Assembly (NCBI GenBank): GCA_027625915.1 | Contig: JANTQA010000032.1 | Location: 6,076,001-6,140,000, forward strand | Origin: Anaeramoeba flamelloides | Lineage: Eukaryota > Metamonada > Anaeramoebidae | Length of the DNA: 64,000 nucleotides | Reading direction: 5' to 3' | Shown here: in pieces, positions 49,201 to 60,265 of the stretch | Position numbering within the stretch: position 1 is the first letter of the stretch | How the letters are laid out: every line of letters begins with the position of its first letter | Notes under the pieces: model-generated | Database searches by the model: none | Told to the model about the DNA's origin: nothing | The model's input: only the letters and a program-made list of their open reading frames with translations | Translations under genes and position numbers: made by a program

Positions 49201-50522
49201 GGAAGAAACAATTAAGGAAAAAAAAAAAAGAGAATTTTTTATTACAAATTAACCAAGAAAATTTGAATAACAATTTCAAAGTTAATCAAAACGAACAATT
49301 GCCTCAACTTTCATTAACTAAATATATAAAAAAACAAAAAGATATGTGTTCTACTTTTTCAGTTGGCAATTCAACCAAAACAAAAATTATGTGTTCAATT
49401 GTAAATGATAGTCCCAATGATAAGAATCAGTCAAATAATGAAAATGGTATTATCACAATTATTGAAGAAGAAGAAAAGATAGATATTAAAAAGAAAAAGA
49501 AAAGGAAAAAGAAAAAGAGCAGGAAAACAAAAAGGAAAAGGAAAACGAAAACAAAAGGGAAGAGAAAGGGGAAAAGGAAAGAGAGAACAAAAATTAAAAA
49601 AAAAAATAAACATATCGATTTAAATTCTTTTTTATATTCCACCAATCCAGAAGAAAATTTATTTGAAATAAAAAATCCAAGTGATCCAATACAAACAAAT
49701 CATAGTAATAATATTTTCTCAGACAAGTTTAAAAATACAAAAATTAAAAATCATTTAAATAATAACAAAAAGGAAAAAAAAATGAATAATCCAAATTCAT
49801 CACAAAAAAACACTAATAATTCTCTCAAACCACAAACAAAAAATGATCTCATGAAAATTCAAAATAAAAACCAAAAAACAGATCTAACAGATGATTTTGG
49901 ATTTTGTGATTTTGATGATGAATTTTTTGATGTGTTTGAGGACTTTGAAAAAATGGAAAACAAAGAAGAAATAAATTCACCCCTTAAAAAAATAAATACA
50001 GAAATAAATAATAATTTATTGAATCAAAAAACGAAATCAGAAGTTATTTTTAGTCAAAAAAAAGAAAAACAACCAAAAAAAAAAATTAAGAATAATCTAC
50101 AACAAAAGAAGAAACATGATATTTCTAAATACATTGTTACTCGAAAACAACAATCAACAGATTTTCAAAACAATTTTTTGTTTCCAACCTCAAACCAAAA
50201 TAATATTGAAAAATCAATCACATCCTTTCGTGATCTAATGAAATTAGATCCGGATTATAAACCCAATAATAGTTTTATTACCCAAAAATCAAATATTTTG
50301 GTCAACCAAAAACAACAACAGCAGCAGAAACAAAACCAACAATTACCATTATTATCCCAGCCTTTTCAAAAAAACAATCAAAAACTATTTCAAAGCAAAT
50401 ATCAATCCTTTCGTCAAACACAGCCAAATAACTTTAATAATAACTGCAGCCAAATAAATTTTAATCGCCAAAGGCAAAGAATACAGAAACAATTCTCACA
50501 ATCACAAATTATTCACAAATAG
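46233..50522 (+). CDS. FANCM: FANCM/Mph1-family DEAH helicase
   Basis: A single exon encodes 1429 aa. The start ATG (MYSPIGYQ) follows a poly-A tract. Residues 1-340 are a Gln/Asn/Pro-rich disordered tail. The helicase core starts at about 345. It has motif I LPTGLGKT at 375-382, DEAH at 478-481 (VIDEAHKA), motif III LTATPG at 508-513, and a C-terminal helicase lobe with CIGEEGLDIGEVD and motif VI QRYGRTGR at 823-830. The MREYQ and GLGKT context and the helical insert between lobes identify the FANCM/Mph1/Hef clade. These enzymes move replication forks and Holliday junctions and recruit the Fanconi core. After the core come a basic nuclear-signal-like tract (about 1083-1125), an acidic DFGFCDFDDEFFDVFEDFE segment and a Gln-rich tail. 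No ERCC4 nuclease or HhH domain is seen, as in fungal Mph1. The family assignment is firm. The partner proteins are unknown. Confidence 0.9.
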   Translation: MYSPIGYQTQTLQNSFQNCLSVKNYGFQTALSMKNSSIATPRSKTSKHPIADCSNQISQKESFTKPYLTSPHTPPNNKVHCNISQLTTTTMTPQNCSKQQTQSLHHNLDCSIKQPQQNPSSQLLHPNMNNLQQSQNLNDQQITQFNTNQKETNQLHKQQEQQQNKVQTNSSNQLSNTHFLSPVNNNNYNPKHQLFLTPQPKQFPPNNFSLAQKTQFFTPPRTIPKSSTFQQNRFSTKNFQQQQQQQQQLPQQQLQTQPKLFSNLFNSSPHVNTIPKQFINYQQPRQQFQQQNRYNQQPQYQSFQQQRFQNRSQRKYPVTNIFPPKLGSYKDKNLPKIDQEKAQTWIYPTNEKFEMREYQLNISKTALFNNTLVVLPTGLGKTFIAAVIMYNFYRWFPTGKIIFMAPTKPLVEQQLSAVSETVNISKEDSCVVTGKIVSKKRQILWDNKRVFYGTPQTIYNDLRNDRCHASQIVCLVIDEAHKASGNYDYTKVVRHLLLHTDQFRVLGLTATPGERRQQIQHVIGNLLIAKLEFRSDENNSLNPDNVTQYLKSREIVELTISLRKSKAIREIRSLFKPFLRECLLDLYSKNLFKVRDPERVSSGALVMANLEFSKKRRNLCGQGNSNDEYNRCKDQLLLGISLFYGYERLKQYGIIPFYKYLDQKFVKCSTETKISTNSSIEKFRTSANFQKLTKKLAELIKNKNEIHPKLSKLKSIVADHFSNNVNKDTRVMIFSIFRDSVSDITQALLNVPNVKAMPFVGQSSRGSQKGYSQKHQKLILNAFKNGGYNTLVATCIGEEGLDIGEVDLIICYDVPSDPRRSIQRYGRTGRKRNGKVVVLLTEGLERNKYFKKKRARKSNFQTIINQSNYIFYDQNPRIIPINVNPQLRKENISKSKKEKSHAQTPKNYLNFNNFIYNVDNDNTISNNVEKNNINCNNNIIINNKINNNYNYITNINNYSNNNNNNNNNNEIITIVDNDDINESITIPSKRKKQLRKKKKENFLLQINQENLNNNFKVNQNEQLPQLSLTKYIKKQKDMCSTFSVGNSTKTKIMCSIVNDSPNDKNQSNNENGIITIIEEEEKIDIKKKKKRKKKKSRKTKRKRKTKTKGKRKGKRKERTKIKKKNKHIDLNSFLYSTNPEENLFEIKNPSDPIQTNHSNNIFSDKFKNTKIKNHLNNNKKEKKMNNPNSSQKNTNNSLKPQTKNDLMKIQNKNQKTDLTDDFGFCDFDDEFFDVFEDFEKMENKEEINSPLKKINTEINNNLLNQKTKSEVIFSQKKEKQPKKKIKNNLQQKKKHDISKYIVTRKQQSTDFQNNFLFPTSNQNNIEKSITSFRDLMKLDPDYKPNNSFITQKSNILVNQKQQQQQKQNQQLPLLSQPFQKNNQKLFQSKYQSFRQTQPNNFNNNCSQINFNRQRQRIQKQFSQSQIIHK

Positions 50523-52379
50523 ACATCTCAGCAACAAAGAAATTTTCCACAAAAAAAAAAAAAATAATTATAATACAAAATTGTTAAAATGAATTTAATC
50601 TGAAATAATTTAAGTTTCAACGATTTGATTTTTTTAAAAAATTTATGAATAATTTTAAATAATTACTAACATAATATTCCAAAGAAATCTTCATTAATCA
50701 AAAAAAAAAAAAAAAAATCATTTTCGTAATCAAGAGATTAATAAAATATTAAAAAAAAATTATCTCATGATATTTGAATATTTAGCCAAAGACTATATCT
50801 ATATTTGAATAAAATCAAAAATTTTATTTCGTAGGAATTTGAGGAGGGGCAATTCACTTACTCAGATAAAAAAAAATCTAAAATGAGACGAATATTTGAA
50901 TTAAAATACTCCTTACTTCATTTTTTTTTAAATAAAGCTAGATCATTATATATCTTTTTTTTTTTTTTTAAATTTATTATTATTTTTTTCTCTGTTATGT
51001 CTATTATTTTGAAAATGTTTTATTAAGCATAATGGTTTAGCACTTTATTGGTTTATGAAATTGTTTCGAATTATAGGCCTTTATAAAGTTTTTGTTATCA
51101 AGGTTAAAACAATTTTCATTTTAAACTTTATGAAAAAGTAAGTTTGCCATTTTGATTTCTTTGCAATATCCAAGTTTTTAAAAAAAGATAAAATTTTTTT
51201 TTTTTTGATTAATATTTCTTTATGGAGAATAAAAAGTTTTTTTGGGAGTTGATATAACGTGTGAAAAATTGCAATTTTTTATGAAAATTATTCAATTCGT
51301 TTTTTTGTCATAATAATTGATATCTTGGATGATTGTAGCATCTATGACCATTGATGAGAGACATTAAGAAAAAGCGAGAAAATGTTTTTGCACTGACAAT
51401 TTTTAATAGTTTAACATTATTTGATATTTTTGTATGACATTTTATCAATATTAATGTCAATTTTTTCATCTCGTTGATATTTTATAACTTATGCTGATTT
51501 CAAAGGTTTTTTTTTTTGTAAAAACAAGAGTTAATGGGGTTGTATTTTAATGGTAAATGACGTTCTTTTCAAAGCATTTATTATTATATTTAGATATTGT
51601 GAGTTAAGGATTGTTTTATAATTGTAAAACATGTTAGGATTGGCAGGTAAGTAGTCTGGGTCATGTTAAGTAATTAGATTACTTTTAGGATATTTGGGAT
51701 AAAAACTGTAATATTTGAATTGGATTGAATTGAATATGTAAGTGTGAATGTAAATAATAGGGAGTATTAGAATATATCTTTTTTTTTTTGAAATTTCATA
51801 TCAAAATTTTATGTAATAAAATCAATGAAAAATTGTTTTTTTATTTATTTTTTTTTTAGTTGTGAAGGAAGTTAATTAATTTCTTGTTACAACCGTTATA
51901 TTTTTCAGAATTCAAAAAAATACAGTAAAATCTTATTTTAATTTTTCTCTATTCTTTTAATTTCTGGAAAACCAAGCTACCTCCCTAATTTCTAAAAATT
52001 TGTTTAGAAATTTCAATAAAGAATCATAATTCTATTTATCGTTAACCAATTATAAAATTAATAATTATTCTTTATTTTGAATAATATCAATGATATTATT
52101 CTGATTATTTTTGTTATTTTGAATTAGATCTTTAATCCAAATTATTCTATTTTCTTTAAAGAGTGGTCAGTTCCAATAAAGATGATCAATATCTTTATGA
52201 TTTCTAAGTTGAAATATTTTTTGTATAATTTGTAAGATAATATGTTTATTTTATTCTTATCATAAATAGAAGAATATCTTTTAAGATAATTTGTGAAATT
52301 TCTAGGTTTAAAGATGAAAGTAGAGAACCTTCCATTTTAAAATATTTTTTGTCTTTAGTTTTTTTTTAAATTAAAAAAT

Positions 52380-52615
52380 AAACAGAAAATTTATAAATTT
52401 TTAATAAAATTAAAAAAAAAAAAATTCTTTTGGCTTTTCTAGAATTTAAAGAAAAAAGAGTAAAATCACATATTTTTCTCCTTTCTTTTGAATTCTGGAA
52501 AATCGCCATTAGTTTTTTTTTTACTTTTTGAAATGTAAAGGCAATTTATTTAATCTTCTTTACATAAAAAAAATTTTTTTTTTAAAAACCTAGATACTCT
52601 ACGGAACTCTAAGAC
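52380..52615. repeat. Family A palindromic array fragment
   Basis: It has AATAAACAGAAAATTTATAA, TTTTGAATTCTGGAAAATCG and ACCTAGATACTCTACGG, which are hallmarks of the arrays at 15530, 26755 and 61555. Confidence 0.5.
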
Positions 52616-54359
52616 ATGAATTTTGTTCTATTGTTATATTATCTAATAATTTTTAAATATTCCTGGCCTTTCCACCAAGTATTTTTTATTATTACGTTTT
52701 CTCTAAATTGATTAATATTCGTATTAAATAGTTTAAATTTTCTACTTTCCAATTACTATTTTTTTTTTCTTAATTTCAAAAATTTAAATTTTTTGATATT
52801 TATTCAAAGCTACGAATTTCTATTTTCTTTTTTATCTAGTTGAAAACTTCTTTTTTATATTGAAATTCTTATTGGTATATTTTTGCAGCATTTTTATAAA
52901 TTATTCTTGGAGAGTGTGTAATAATTTTTAAAACTTTTGTGTCTTAAAAATTGTCTTTTTAATACAAAATTCCAGCTTTTTTTAAAACTTTCAGCCAGTG
53001 CTAGTAATAGAAATTTATCATGTATTCAAGATACGAATTTTTTTTTTACATAAAAGGAGTAGAATAATTTTTACAAAAATTTGCAATTTTTCATATTTTG
53101 GAATTTTTCCTATTTTATGTTTTTAACAGTGTTTCATAGATTCATTATAAAAATATGTGCCAATATGAAATAAATGTAATAAATAATACTTTAAATTTTT
53201 ACAATAGAGAATGAATGATATGAAAAAATCTTTGTGTTTTTATTTTTTTAGTAATAATATTTTTTTTTTGAAATAATTTTTAAATCAATTCATAACATTT
53301 ATGGTCTCATAAAATTATTTCTTGTCTGATTATTTTTCACATTAAAGTTTATTTAACTAGACTATTTTTAAAAAAATGATCTCCAAAATTATTTCCAATT
53401 TTATTTTTTGTTTAGTAATAGATAAATTTTGATTTTTTAGAAGAGTTCTTATTTGTAAAACAATTTGGTCAAAATTTTATACTTTGATAAAATTAAATAA
53501 ATTTAATTTCAAATTTATATAAAAATATATCGGAGATGTCAGATTGTGTAAATAATAGGCAATTATTGGTATTATTTTTTATATAATCAAATCAACCAAT
53601 CTAAAATATTTAAATATATATTTTATACTCAAATATCACAAATAATTTCTTTTAATAGACTGAGATAATTTTAACTGTGTAGAAATCATTTTAAATTTTT
53701 CATTTAACTAAAATTTAATTTCTAAAAAGTATTTAACATATTAATTTTTTAAAAAATCAAAAGTTATACTTAAAAATAAAAAAATAAAAAAGTAACTAAA
53801 TTTTAAAAGAGGGACAATACAAAATTTCTTAGAAATTCATACTTGACAACAACTATAATAACAGACCTCTTTAAATATTGAGTTAGTTTTGAATATTTTA
53901 AAGCTAATAGGAATTATTACCTAATGAAGAAACATTAAATAATTGAAAATGAGATCATAACTTTGTTTGAATTAATAAAAATTATACCTACTTTACTTAT
54001 ACTTAACATTTTTCAAAAAAAGAAACTTGTTAAAACATTCATCTTTGAATAAAAAACGTTAACTTTTTCCAAACAGATGAAAAAAAAACCACAATTTCAT
54101 TGAGATTATTTCAATATTAAATTGGCCTTTGTGAAAATAAGTACACTTGTTCCTATTTTTAAAATAAAAAACTAATTACCACTAATCCCTGAAAAGATTT
54201 TGATATTTTATTATAAACTCTCTTTCAAAAATTATGACTTAATCTGAAATAATAAAATTTAAAAAAGAATTATTTTTTAGTATTCAAAAACAATTTATTA
54301 TTAAATCTGATTAAGAATTCACTTTTTAAATCATTCAAATTTACTAAAATCCTGATTAT

Positions 54360-54740
54360 TTGAAAAAAAAAAAATAAAAATAAAACCAAAAACCTAAAAA
54401 AAAAGTCTGTCACAATTATTGAAATGAGCATTACAGGTGATTTAGTAATGAACTTTCAATGAAAAAAAGGATAAAAGTGAGATTTTTTGATGATAAATAT
54501 CGAGATTTTTTTCAGGAATTTGGCTGTCTCGATTTTTTTAATCTTTTATTTTTAATTTCGAAGATCTTTTTTTATTATCAAACTTGGTTTCGAAAGGGAA
54601 AAAGAAAAAAAAAAGGAAAAAAAAAAAAACAGTTACAAAAAAAAAAAAAAAAGTAATAAAATCAAAATCAAAAAAAAAAACAGAAAAGAAAAAGAAAAAG
54701 AAATAAAAAGAAATTTGAAATATAAAATTTTAAATAATTG
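54360..54740. repeat. Purine-tailed dispersed repeat, family D, copy 3
   Basis: AAAACCAAAAACCTAAAAAA, TTGAAATGAGCATTAC and GAACTTTCAATGAAAAAA match 38880-38970. A purine tract follows. Confidence 0.45.
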
Positions 54741-55283
54741 GAAAAAATGATCTTGATTTAAATATTTTCAATTAATTTTGATAATAATATATCATATAAA
54801 ACATAAAAAATCCCCAACCAATTAACATTATAAAGTTTGTAAAAATTTTTGTAAAATAGTTTATAAATTTATTTTGGTATATCAGACCCACAACATTTAT
54901 TTTGAGTATTTAAAGCTTTATTTTTCAATTTGTTTATATTGGAAAGGAATTATATTTTTATTGTTCAAACAAAAATAGATGGTAAATTATAGATTCGACA
55001 ATAAACCATCAATCTTTTCAAACATTAAATAATAACCAACCTAATACCATTTCTTGATAAATGAAATTTCTTTGCAAATTCAAGTTATTCAAATGTATTT
55101 TAATAAAGAACTTCAATCCGGCAAAATGAAATAGTTTTTTTTTTTAATAAATGGATAATTACCCAAAAACTTGATCTGTATAAAGATCGAAAAAAATTAC
55201 AAAATATTTAAAAAACAAAATTAAATAAAAAATGTCACAATACATTGTTTTGAATTTAATTTATTAACAAGATGAAAAAAACA

Positions 55284-58200
55284 TTATTTCATTTTTAAAG
55301 ATAGAGTTTTTGTAAAATCTAAAAAAAAATGAGGTTTTAAATACGAAGTTTGAGAAAATTTGATTGTAAAAAATTGAAATTTTTTAAAATCCAAAATCGA
55401 ATAAGAATTGTTAGAAATCCATTCAAGTATTGTTTCATTTCCACCAAAATCTTTTTCAAAATTGGCAAAAATTTGAGGAATGCTTAATATATTTTTTTTA
55501 ATTGTAATTAAAGAATTGATTGTTTGAGGTATTTTGTTCATAAATATATCACCAATTGAATTTGGAGTAAAAATCTCCAAATTATTTCCAAATGAAAAAT
55601 TAATTAAACAGAAATGCATCTTTGGATAAATTTTCTTCAAGGAAAATTTATTTCTGGGATCTTCTTTATTAAAGTAAGGGGTTGCACTTTTCAATGAAGT
55701 GTTTGCGCGTAAAATTCCATGATAAATATCCATTAAAGAAAATCCATATCCAGAAATTAAGTAAATTGAATTTTTCATAAATTTTGTTGTTTTCGATTTA
55801 TTGTTTGGGATCCCATTAATTATTAAAGAATGTAGAAATAAAGAATTATATATATTTAAAAAGAAACATAATTTTTCCTTCTCGTTCAATAGATCTAAAG
55901 AAATCGTGTTGTTTAATTGCTTTGTCAAGTTAACAAATCTTTGAAATGGGATCGTGTTGCCAATTCTTTTGAGATTGATTTTTTTTGATGATGAATAATA
56001 TACATATAATAAATCATACAGTCCAGTGAGAATTTCTTCCGCAATTTGGAGTGGATGACTATTCATAGTATTAAACAGATTCGCCTGATTTAAATATTGC
56101 TTGTTTGATTTTTTTTTGATATGTACTAACTGGCTTTTTTTATTAGAATTTAAATAATAGTAATGCTTGTCATCTAGCCTTTTTATTAATTTCTTATATA
56201 AAAAGGAGAGTGTGAATTGTTTAAAAGAATTTAAATTCATATGTCTGAAAACTGCTTGTTGTGCTATATCAAACATATTAACATCGTATTTTTTCAAATC
56301 AATGTTTACAATGATCTTTTTCCTTGTTTGCGAAATTATATTAATTTCAAATGCAGAGCCGGGCTTAATAAATGTTTTATAAATCTTCTTAACTTGGTTT
56401 TTTAGTTGCTATTTAAATCATGAAATTAAAACAAATTAATAAAATAAAATTGAAAACGGTGAAAAATATAATTTTCCCATATTAGCATTTTAAAAAAATA
56501 GAATGTGTTTTATTTATTTTTGAAGATAGGAAAATAATTTCGTGTGTGTCGTTAGGTTTTTTTTTTTTTTTTAGAAATATTAAGGAAAAATTAATAAATT
56601 TTCATTACATTTCCAAAATTTTATAAAACCTAGGCATTCTACGGCACTTGTAGGCACTTGTAGGCACTTGTAGGCACTCTACGGACACTTTTAATAATTA
56701 TCATAAGGGTTTTTTTTTTCTCTATTTCAGTTTTATTTGATGAGTAGAGTGTTTTCAAAACTATTAGTTATTATCTATTCAAAAAAATATCCTAAAGTTG
56801 AATTTAACAAAAATTCATTCTTCAGTTTATTTGGAATAAATTACCCTGAAATATACCTTTTTTTCTTGACTTGAGACTTTTAAAAATCGTTGTTATACTG
56901 ATAACAATAAATATGATATCCTCATGAATTTGAAGTTCTGTAATTTTGATTCTATTGCGAATAAAGTCTATTATTCAAAGATGAAAGGTTACGGAACGTA
57001 GTAGTTTTGTCTAACTTTTTTTTTCAATTTTATTTTTTAAGCCACCGTCAGCTTTCAGATCAAATATTCAACAATCATATTCAAGGCGTAATAACATTTT
57101 TTATATTATGATGAAGATTGAAAAAATATTTTCAAAAATAGTGGACAAAAATGACTGTGTCCAGAGCATAAAACTCGTATTCTCAAAATAAACCAGTTCT
57201 TTTTTTTTTTTTCTGGTTTTACAAATATAACATAAAGCCCAGTCTTGTTTTTCTTCCTGTTACAATATAAAATCTAATTCACTACCCAGTGATACACCGA
57301 AGGTAGAACTCAATTTTAAAGGCAAAGTCCTTGATATTTTAAGAAAATTTTAAATTATGAATTGAATTTAGCTAAAATTTTTTTACCTAATTTTCTCATT
57401 TTTTCTGAAATTTTTTGTTTTTTCTATTTTTCGTAGATATTTAAAGAGAAAAATTTTCCAATTTGATCTTTAATTTATAGTAGGGAAAAAAATACCGGAC
57501 ATGAAAAAAATCCCGGACAAGATTTTTAATTGTGAATATTAGTAAAATTTTTGTCTAATTTCAATGAAATCCTTATTATAAATAACCAATTTTTTTATGA
57601 GATTAGTAATAAAACTACCTAAAGTTCATCAAAGTAAGGTGTCTCTAGAATACTTGAGTAATTGTTTGATAGCCTAATGTTGATCAAATTTTTTGGAAAA
57701 CAATCCAGTTTTATTGAGGTTTACTAGAGTTTGGAAAATGATAATTTTTCTCCTTGTTTTTTGATTGGTTGAATGGTGTTTTGAACAAGTGTGATTTCAT
57801 CAATCATCATTCTAATAAGTGGGGGGGTTATAATTGAAAAAGTTCGATTCTTAAAAAAGGGAATTTGATTGTAAATAGCTGAAATTACAGAATAATTTTA
57901 CTAATATTCACAATTAAAAATCTTGTCCGGGATTTTTTTCATGTCCGGTATTTTTTTCACTGCTCTAAAATATTTTTTTTGAATAGTAGAACTTTAAAAA
58001 ACCAATACAATATTTACTTTATGTTTATTGTTGGCTTCTTGATCAAGTAATCCGTAATTTTTCGAAACAAAAAGAAACAAGTATTTTAATTTGAAACACA
58101 GGGTTGGCCAAAGCCCGAAAGGGTAGTTTTGATAACATGAGCCTTAACAGAAATTATTAGTGTTTATATTAACTATTTTAACAACAATCGAGAAAAAATC

Positions 58201-60265
58201 AAAATCAAAATAATAAAAGAAAAATTTCAAAGAAAAATTTCAAAGAAAAAGAAAAAGAAAAGGAGAGAAAGAGAGAAATCAAAAAGGTTACCCTGTTTGA
58301 ATAGGAATTGCATTTTAAATTTTTCACAGCTTCAAAAAATAAAATATTTTCTTGATTTAATTGCTCTGTTAGAAATTCCTTAAAATACGAAACTGCGATT
58401 GGGATTGACAATAGCATTTCTAACGATTCAATTTCTATTTTTTCATAAACTGGTATTTCCATTGTACTAAAAGTAGTTTTAAGTTTGTGTTTGTTTTTCT
58501 GAATATATTGGATCTTTTTAAGATCATTATAATTTTCTTGGTTCTGGTTGTTGTTGTTGTGATTGAACCTGTTTTTTTTGTTGTTTTCATTCTTAAATAC
58601 AACCGAAAAGATATCATCGTTTGAAGCATTTCGTTTTAATTGTACATTAGTATTACCAATATACTCGCAGTTTCTACTGTGGCACTTAACTTTTCTGTCT
58701 GGTAAGGTGTGGTCATTTCTTATCCCATCACTATTGGATTTTGCGATTTTGTTGATTGGCTTGTGGGAATTTAATTTATTATTGTTGTTGTCGATTTTGG
58801 TGTTGTGATGGATTTTTAATAAGGACTGCGAGGTATTTCCAAAAGGTTTGCTAAATTTAGGAACTACTTGATCATAGGAATGCGATAAACGATCGTTCTG
58901 TCGAATACGGATAATTGAATTTGGGGAATGGTTTTTGGCATACATTCTTTTTTTTTTCAAAATGGTTTTTGATTGCAAGGACAGTTGAGTGTTTGACTGG
59001 GTTTCGGGATCAACCAGCCCACAAGAAGAAGACTCTGATTCTGATTGGGAGGTTTCAATTTCACTTAAATCATTCGTTTCGGAATTATTAATTTTGGAAA
59101 AATCCTTCAGCTCTTTGTACCCATTAATTTGTCTCAACAAATCTTCGTTTTCTTTTTCTTGGATCCTTATTTTGATCTGGTAGTCGCGTAGTCTATTTTT
59201 AATTTGAATAAAATCCTTTTTGATGTCCTTAATATTGCCCAAATCAAAAATTACCTTTTTAATTTTCCTCTCGAATGCCATGACTTGCTCGGTTGTGCTT
59301 TTAAACTCGCTCTCTTGGCTTTCTAATAACCTCTTACCCTCGACAGTCTCCTGCAGAGACAAAAAATATTGCTGCGTTTGTGACTGTTCAGAGAGTAGGG
59401 TCTCCTTTGTTAATTTTAATTCATTCAGTAATTTGTTAGTTTGATCAACTTTTTCAAGAATCTTTGTTTGCTTCAAGAAAAGCTTGTTTTCGATTTTTTG
59501 TAACTTTTCTTGTGAAGTGAGTTCAGAAATACGCAATTCCAATTTTTCAATCGTCTGTTGTTTTTCCTCAATTCTTTTTTCGAAATGTGGTAAAGATCTT
59601 GTGGGTTTGCTTTCTTTTTGGCCATTTTTGGGATTAGTTTCTGGGTTGGTGCTTTCTTGCTTGTTCGGCAAAAATGATTCGAGTAGATCAGGATTTTCAA
59701 ACATTGAACTCATTTCATTTACAATATCTTGTTCAAGTTGTTCAACAGACATTTCTTCAAAAGTTTCCTGATTCTCTTTTTCATTCTCTTTATTGTTGTT
59801 GTTGTTTTTTGTTTTGATTTCCTTTTCCAGTCCCTTTTCCTTTTTCTTTTCATTTTCATTTTCATTTTCCTTTTCATTTTCCTTTTCATTTTCATTTTCC
59901 TTTTCCTTTATGTTTTTATTTTCCTTTTCATTTTCATTTTCATTTTCATTTTCATTCTCGTTTTGGTTATTGTTCTTGGTAAACTCTACAATAGCTTTTC
60001 GAATCAATTTTAATTGGAGTTGTAAAGCGCTGTTTTCCAAATTTTTGTTGTCAATCCTTGCTAACAAATTTCGATATTTTGGCAAATAGCCATTAAAGCT
60101 ATGTTTGGAATGTCGTCTTTTTTCATTTACTAATTCACGGTAGTGCGACTCAAGAACTTCAATTTGGAACTGTTGTCGTTTTATTATGTTTTGTTGTGTC
60201 TTTCTTTTTTTGGATTTGTTGAAAACAGAAGGTAAAAAGGATTTCTTATTTGTTTTTTTACTCAT
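55284..60265 (-). CDS. Coiled-coil RGS-DUF547 protein
   Basis: Two exons on the minus strand, 60265-58292 and 56408-55284, encode 1032 aa. The 1883 bp intron (58291-56409) opens GTAACC and ends AAATAG, phase 0. It splits an RGS domain. Exon 1 ends with the N-half (LEMLLSIPIAVSYFKEF, NQENILFFEAVKNL). Exon 2 opens QLKNQVKKIYKTFI and carries the C-half (EINIISQTRK, FDIAQQAVFRHM); the domain spans about 611-736. Residues 1-600 are basic and coiled-coil, with a Glu/Asn run near 105-165. DUF547 lies at about 825-945 (CFFLNIYNSLFLHSLI, FSLMDIYHGILRANT, DPRNKFSL, MHFCLINFSFG). RGS domains speed GTP hydrolysis by G-alpha. Here the Asn and Glu-Asn contact positions are kept, but the usual Asp and Arg of the last helix (DSYRRF) read NSFKQF, so activity may be weak. 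The function of DUF547 is unknown. The start is the ATG of MSKKTNKKS, not the TTG three codons upstream. Confidence 0.85.
56540..57020 (+). repeat. Modular dispersed repeat, family A, copy 4
   Basis: A short array (TTAGGTTTTTTT, then AAACCTAGGCATTCTACGGC and three GGCACTTGTA units at 56640-56675) is followed by a body matching 240-560 (GATGAGTAGAG, TAGTTATTATCTAT, CCTTTTTTTCTTGACTT). Confidence 0.55.
57495..57948 (+). mobile_element. Complete CCGGACATG element (TA target)
   Basis: This 454 bp element begins CCGGACATGAAAAAAATCCC and ends GGGATTTTTTTCATGTCCGG, flanked by TA at 57493-57494 and 57949-57950. The arms extend about 55 bp (CGGACAAGATTTTTAATTGT against its inverse). The inverted likeness continues a few bases beyond the TA (GAAAAAAATA), so the true end may lie slightly further out. 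It is the reference copy for the degraded ones at 4838, 6117, 6655 and 11090. Confidence 0.8.

Larger units (their letters stand above)
50523..55283. other. 4.8 kb gene-free region
   Basis: AT-rich, lying between the convergent ends of the helicase and RGS-DUF547 genes. It contains a short family A array (52380-52615) and a family D fragment (54360-54740). Nothing else was recognised; the frame at 54459-54656 is purine-run translation. Confidence 0.45.
56409..58291 (-). other. 1.9 kb intron splitting the RGS domain
   Basis: GT-AG bounded on the minus strand. It contains a family A fragment (56540-57020) and a complete CCGGACATG element (57495-57948). No exon was recognised inside. Confidence 0.75.

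Noticed and set aside
54459-54656. 65-codon frame
   Set aside because: It is part of a family D repeat and ends in a purine run.
56295-56297. TTG as the start of a separate DUF547 gene
   Set aside because: The frame continues upstream into the C-half of an RGS domain that splices to 58292.
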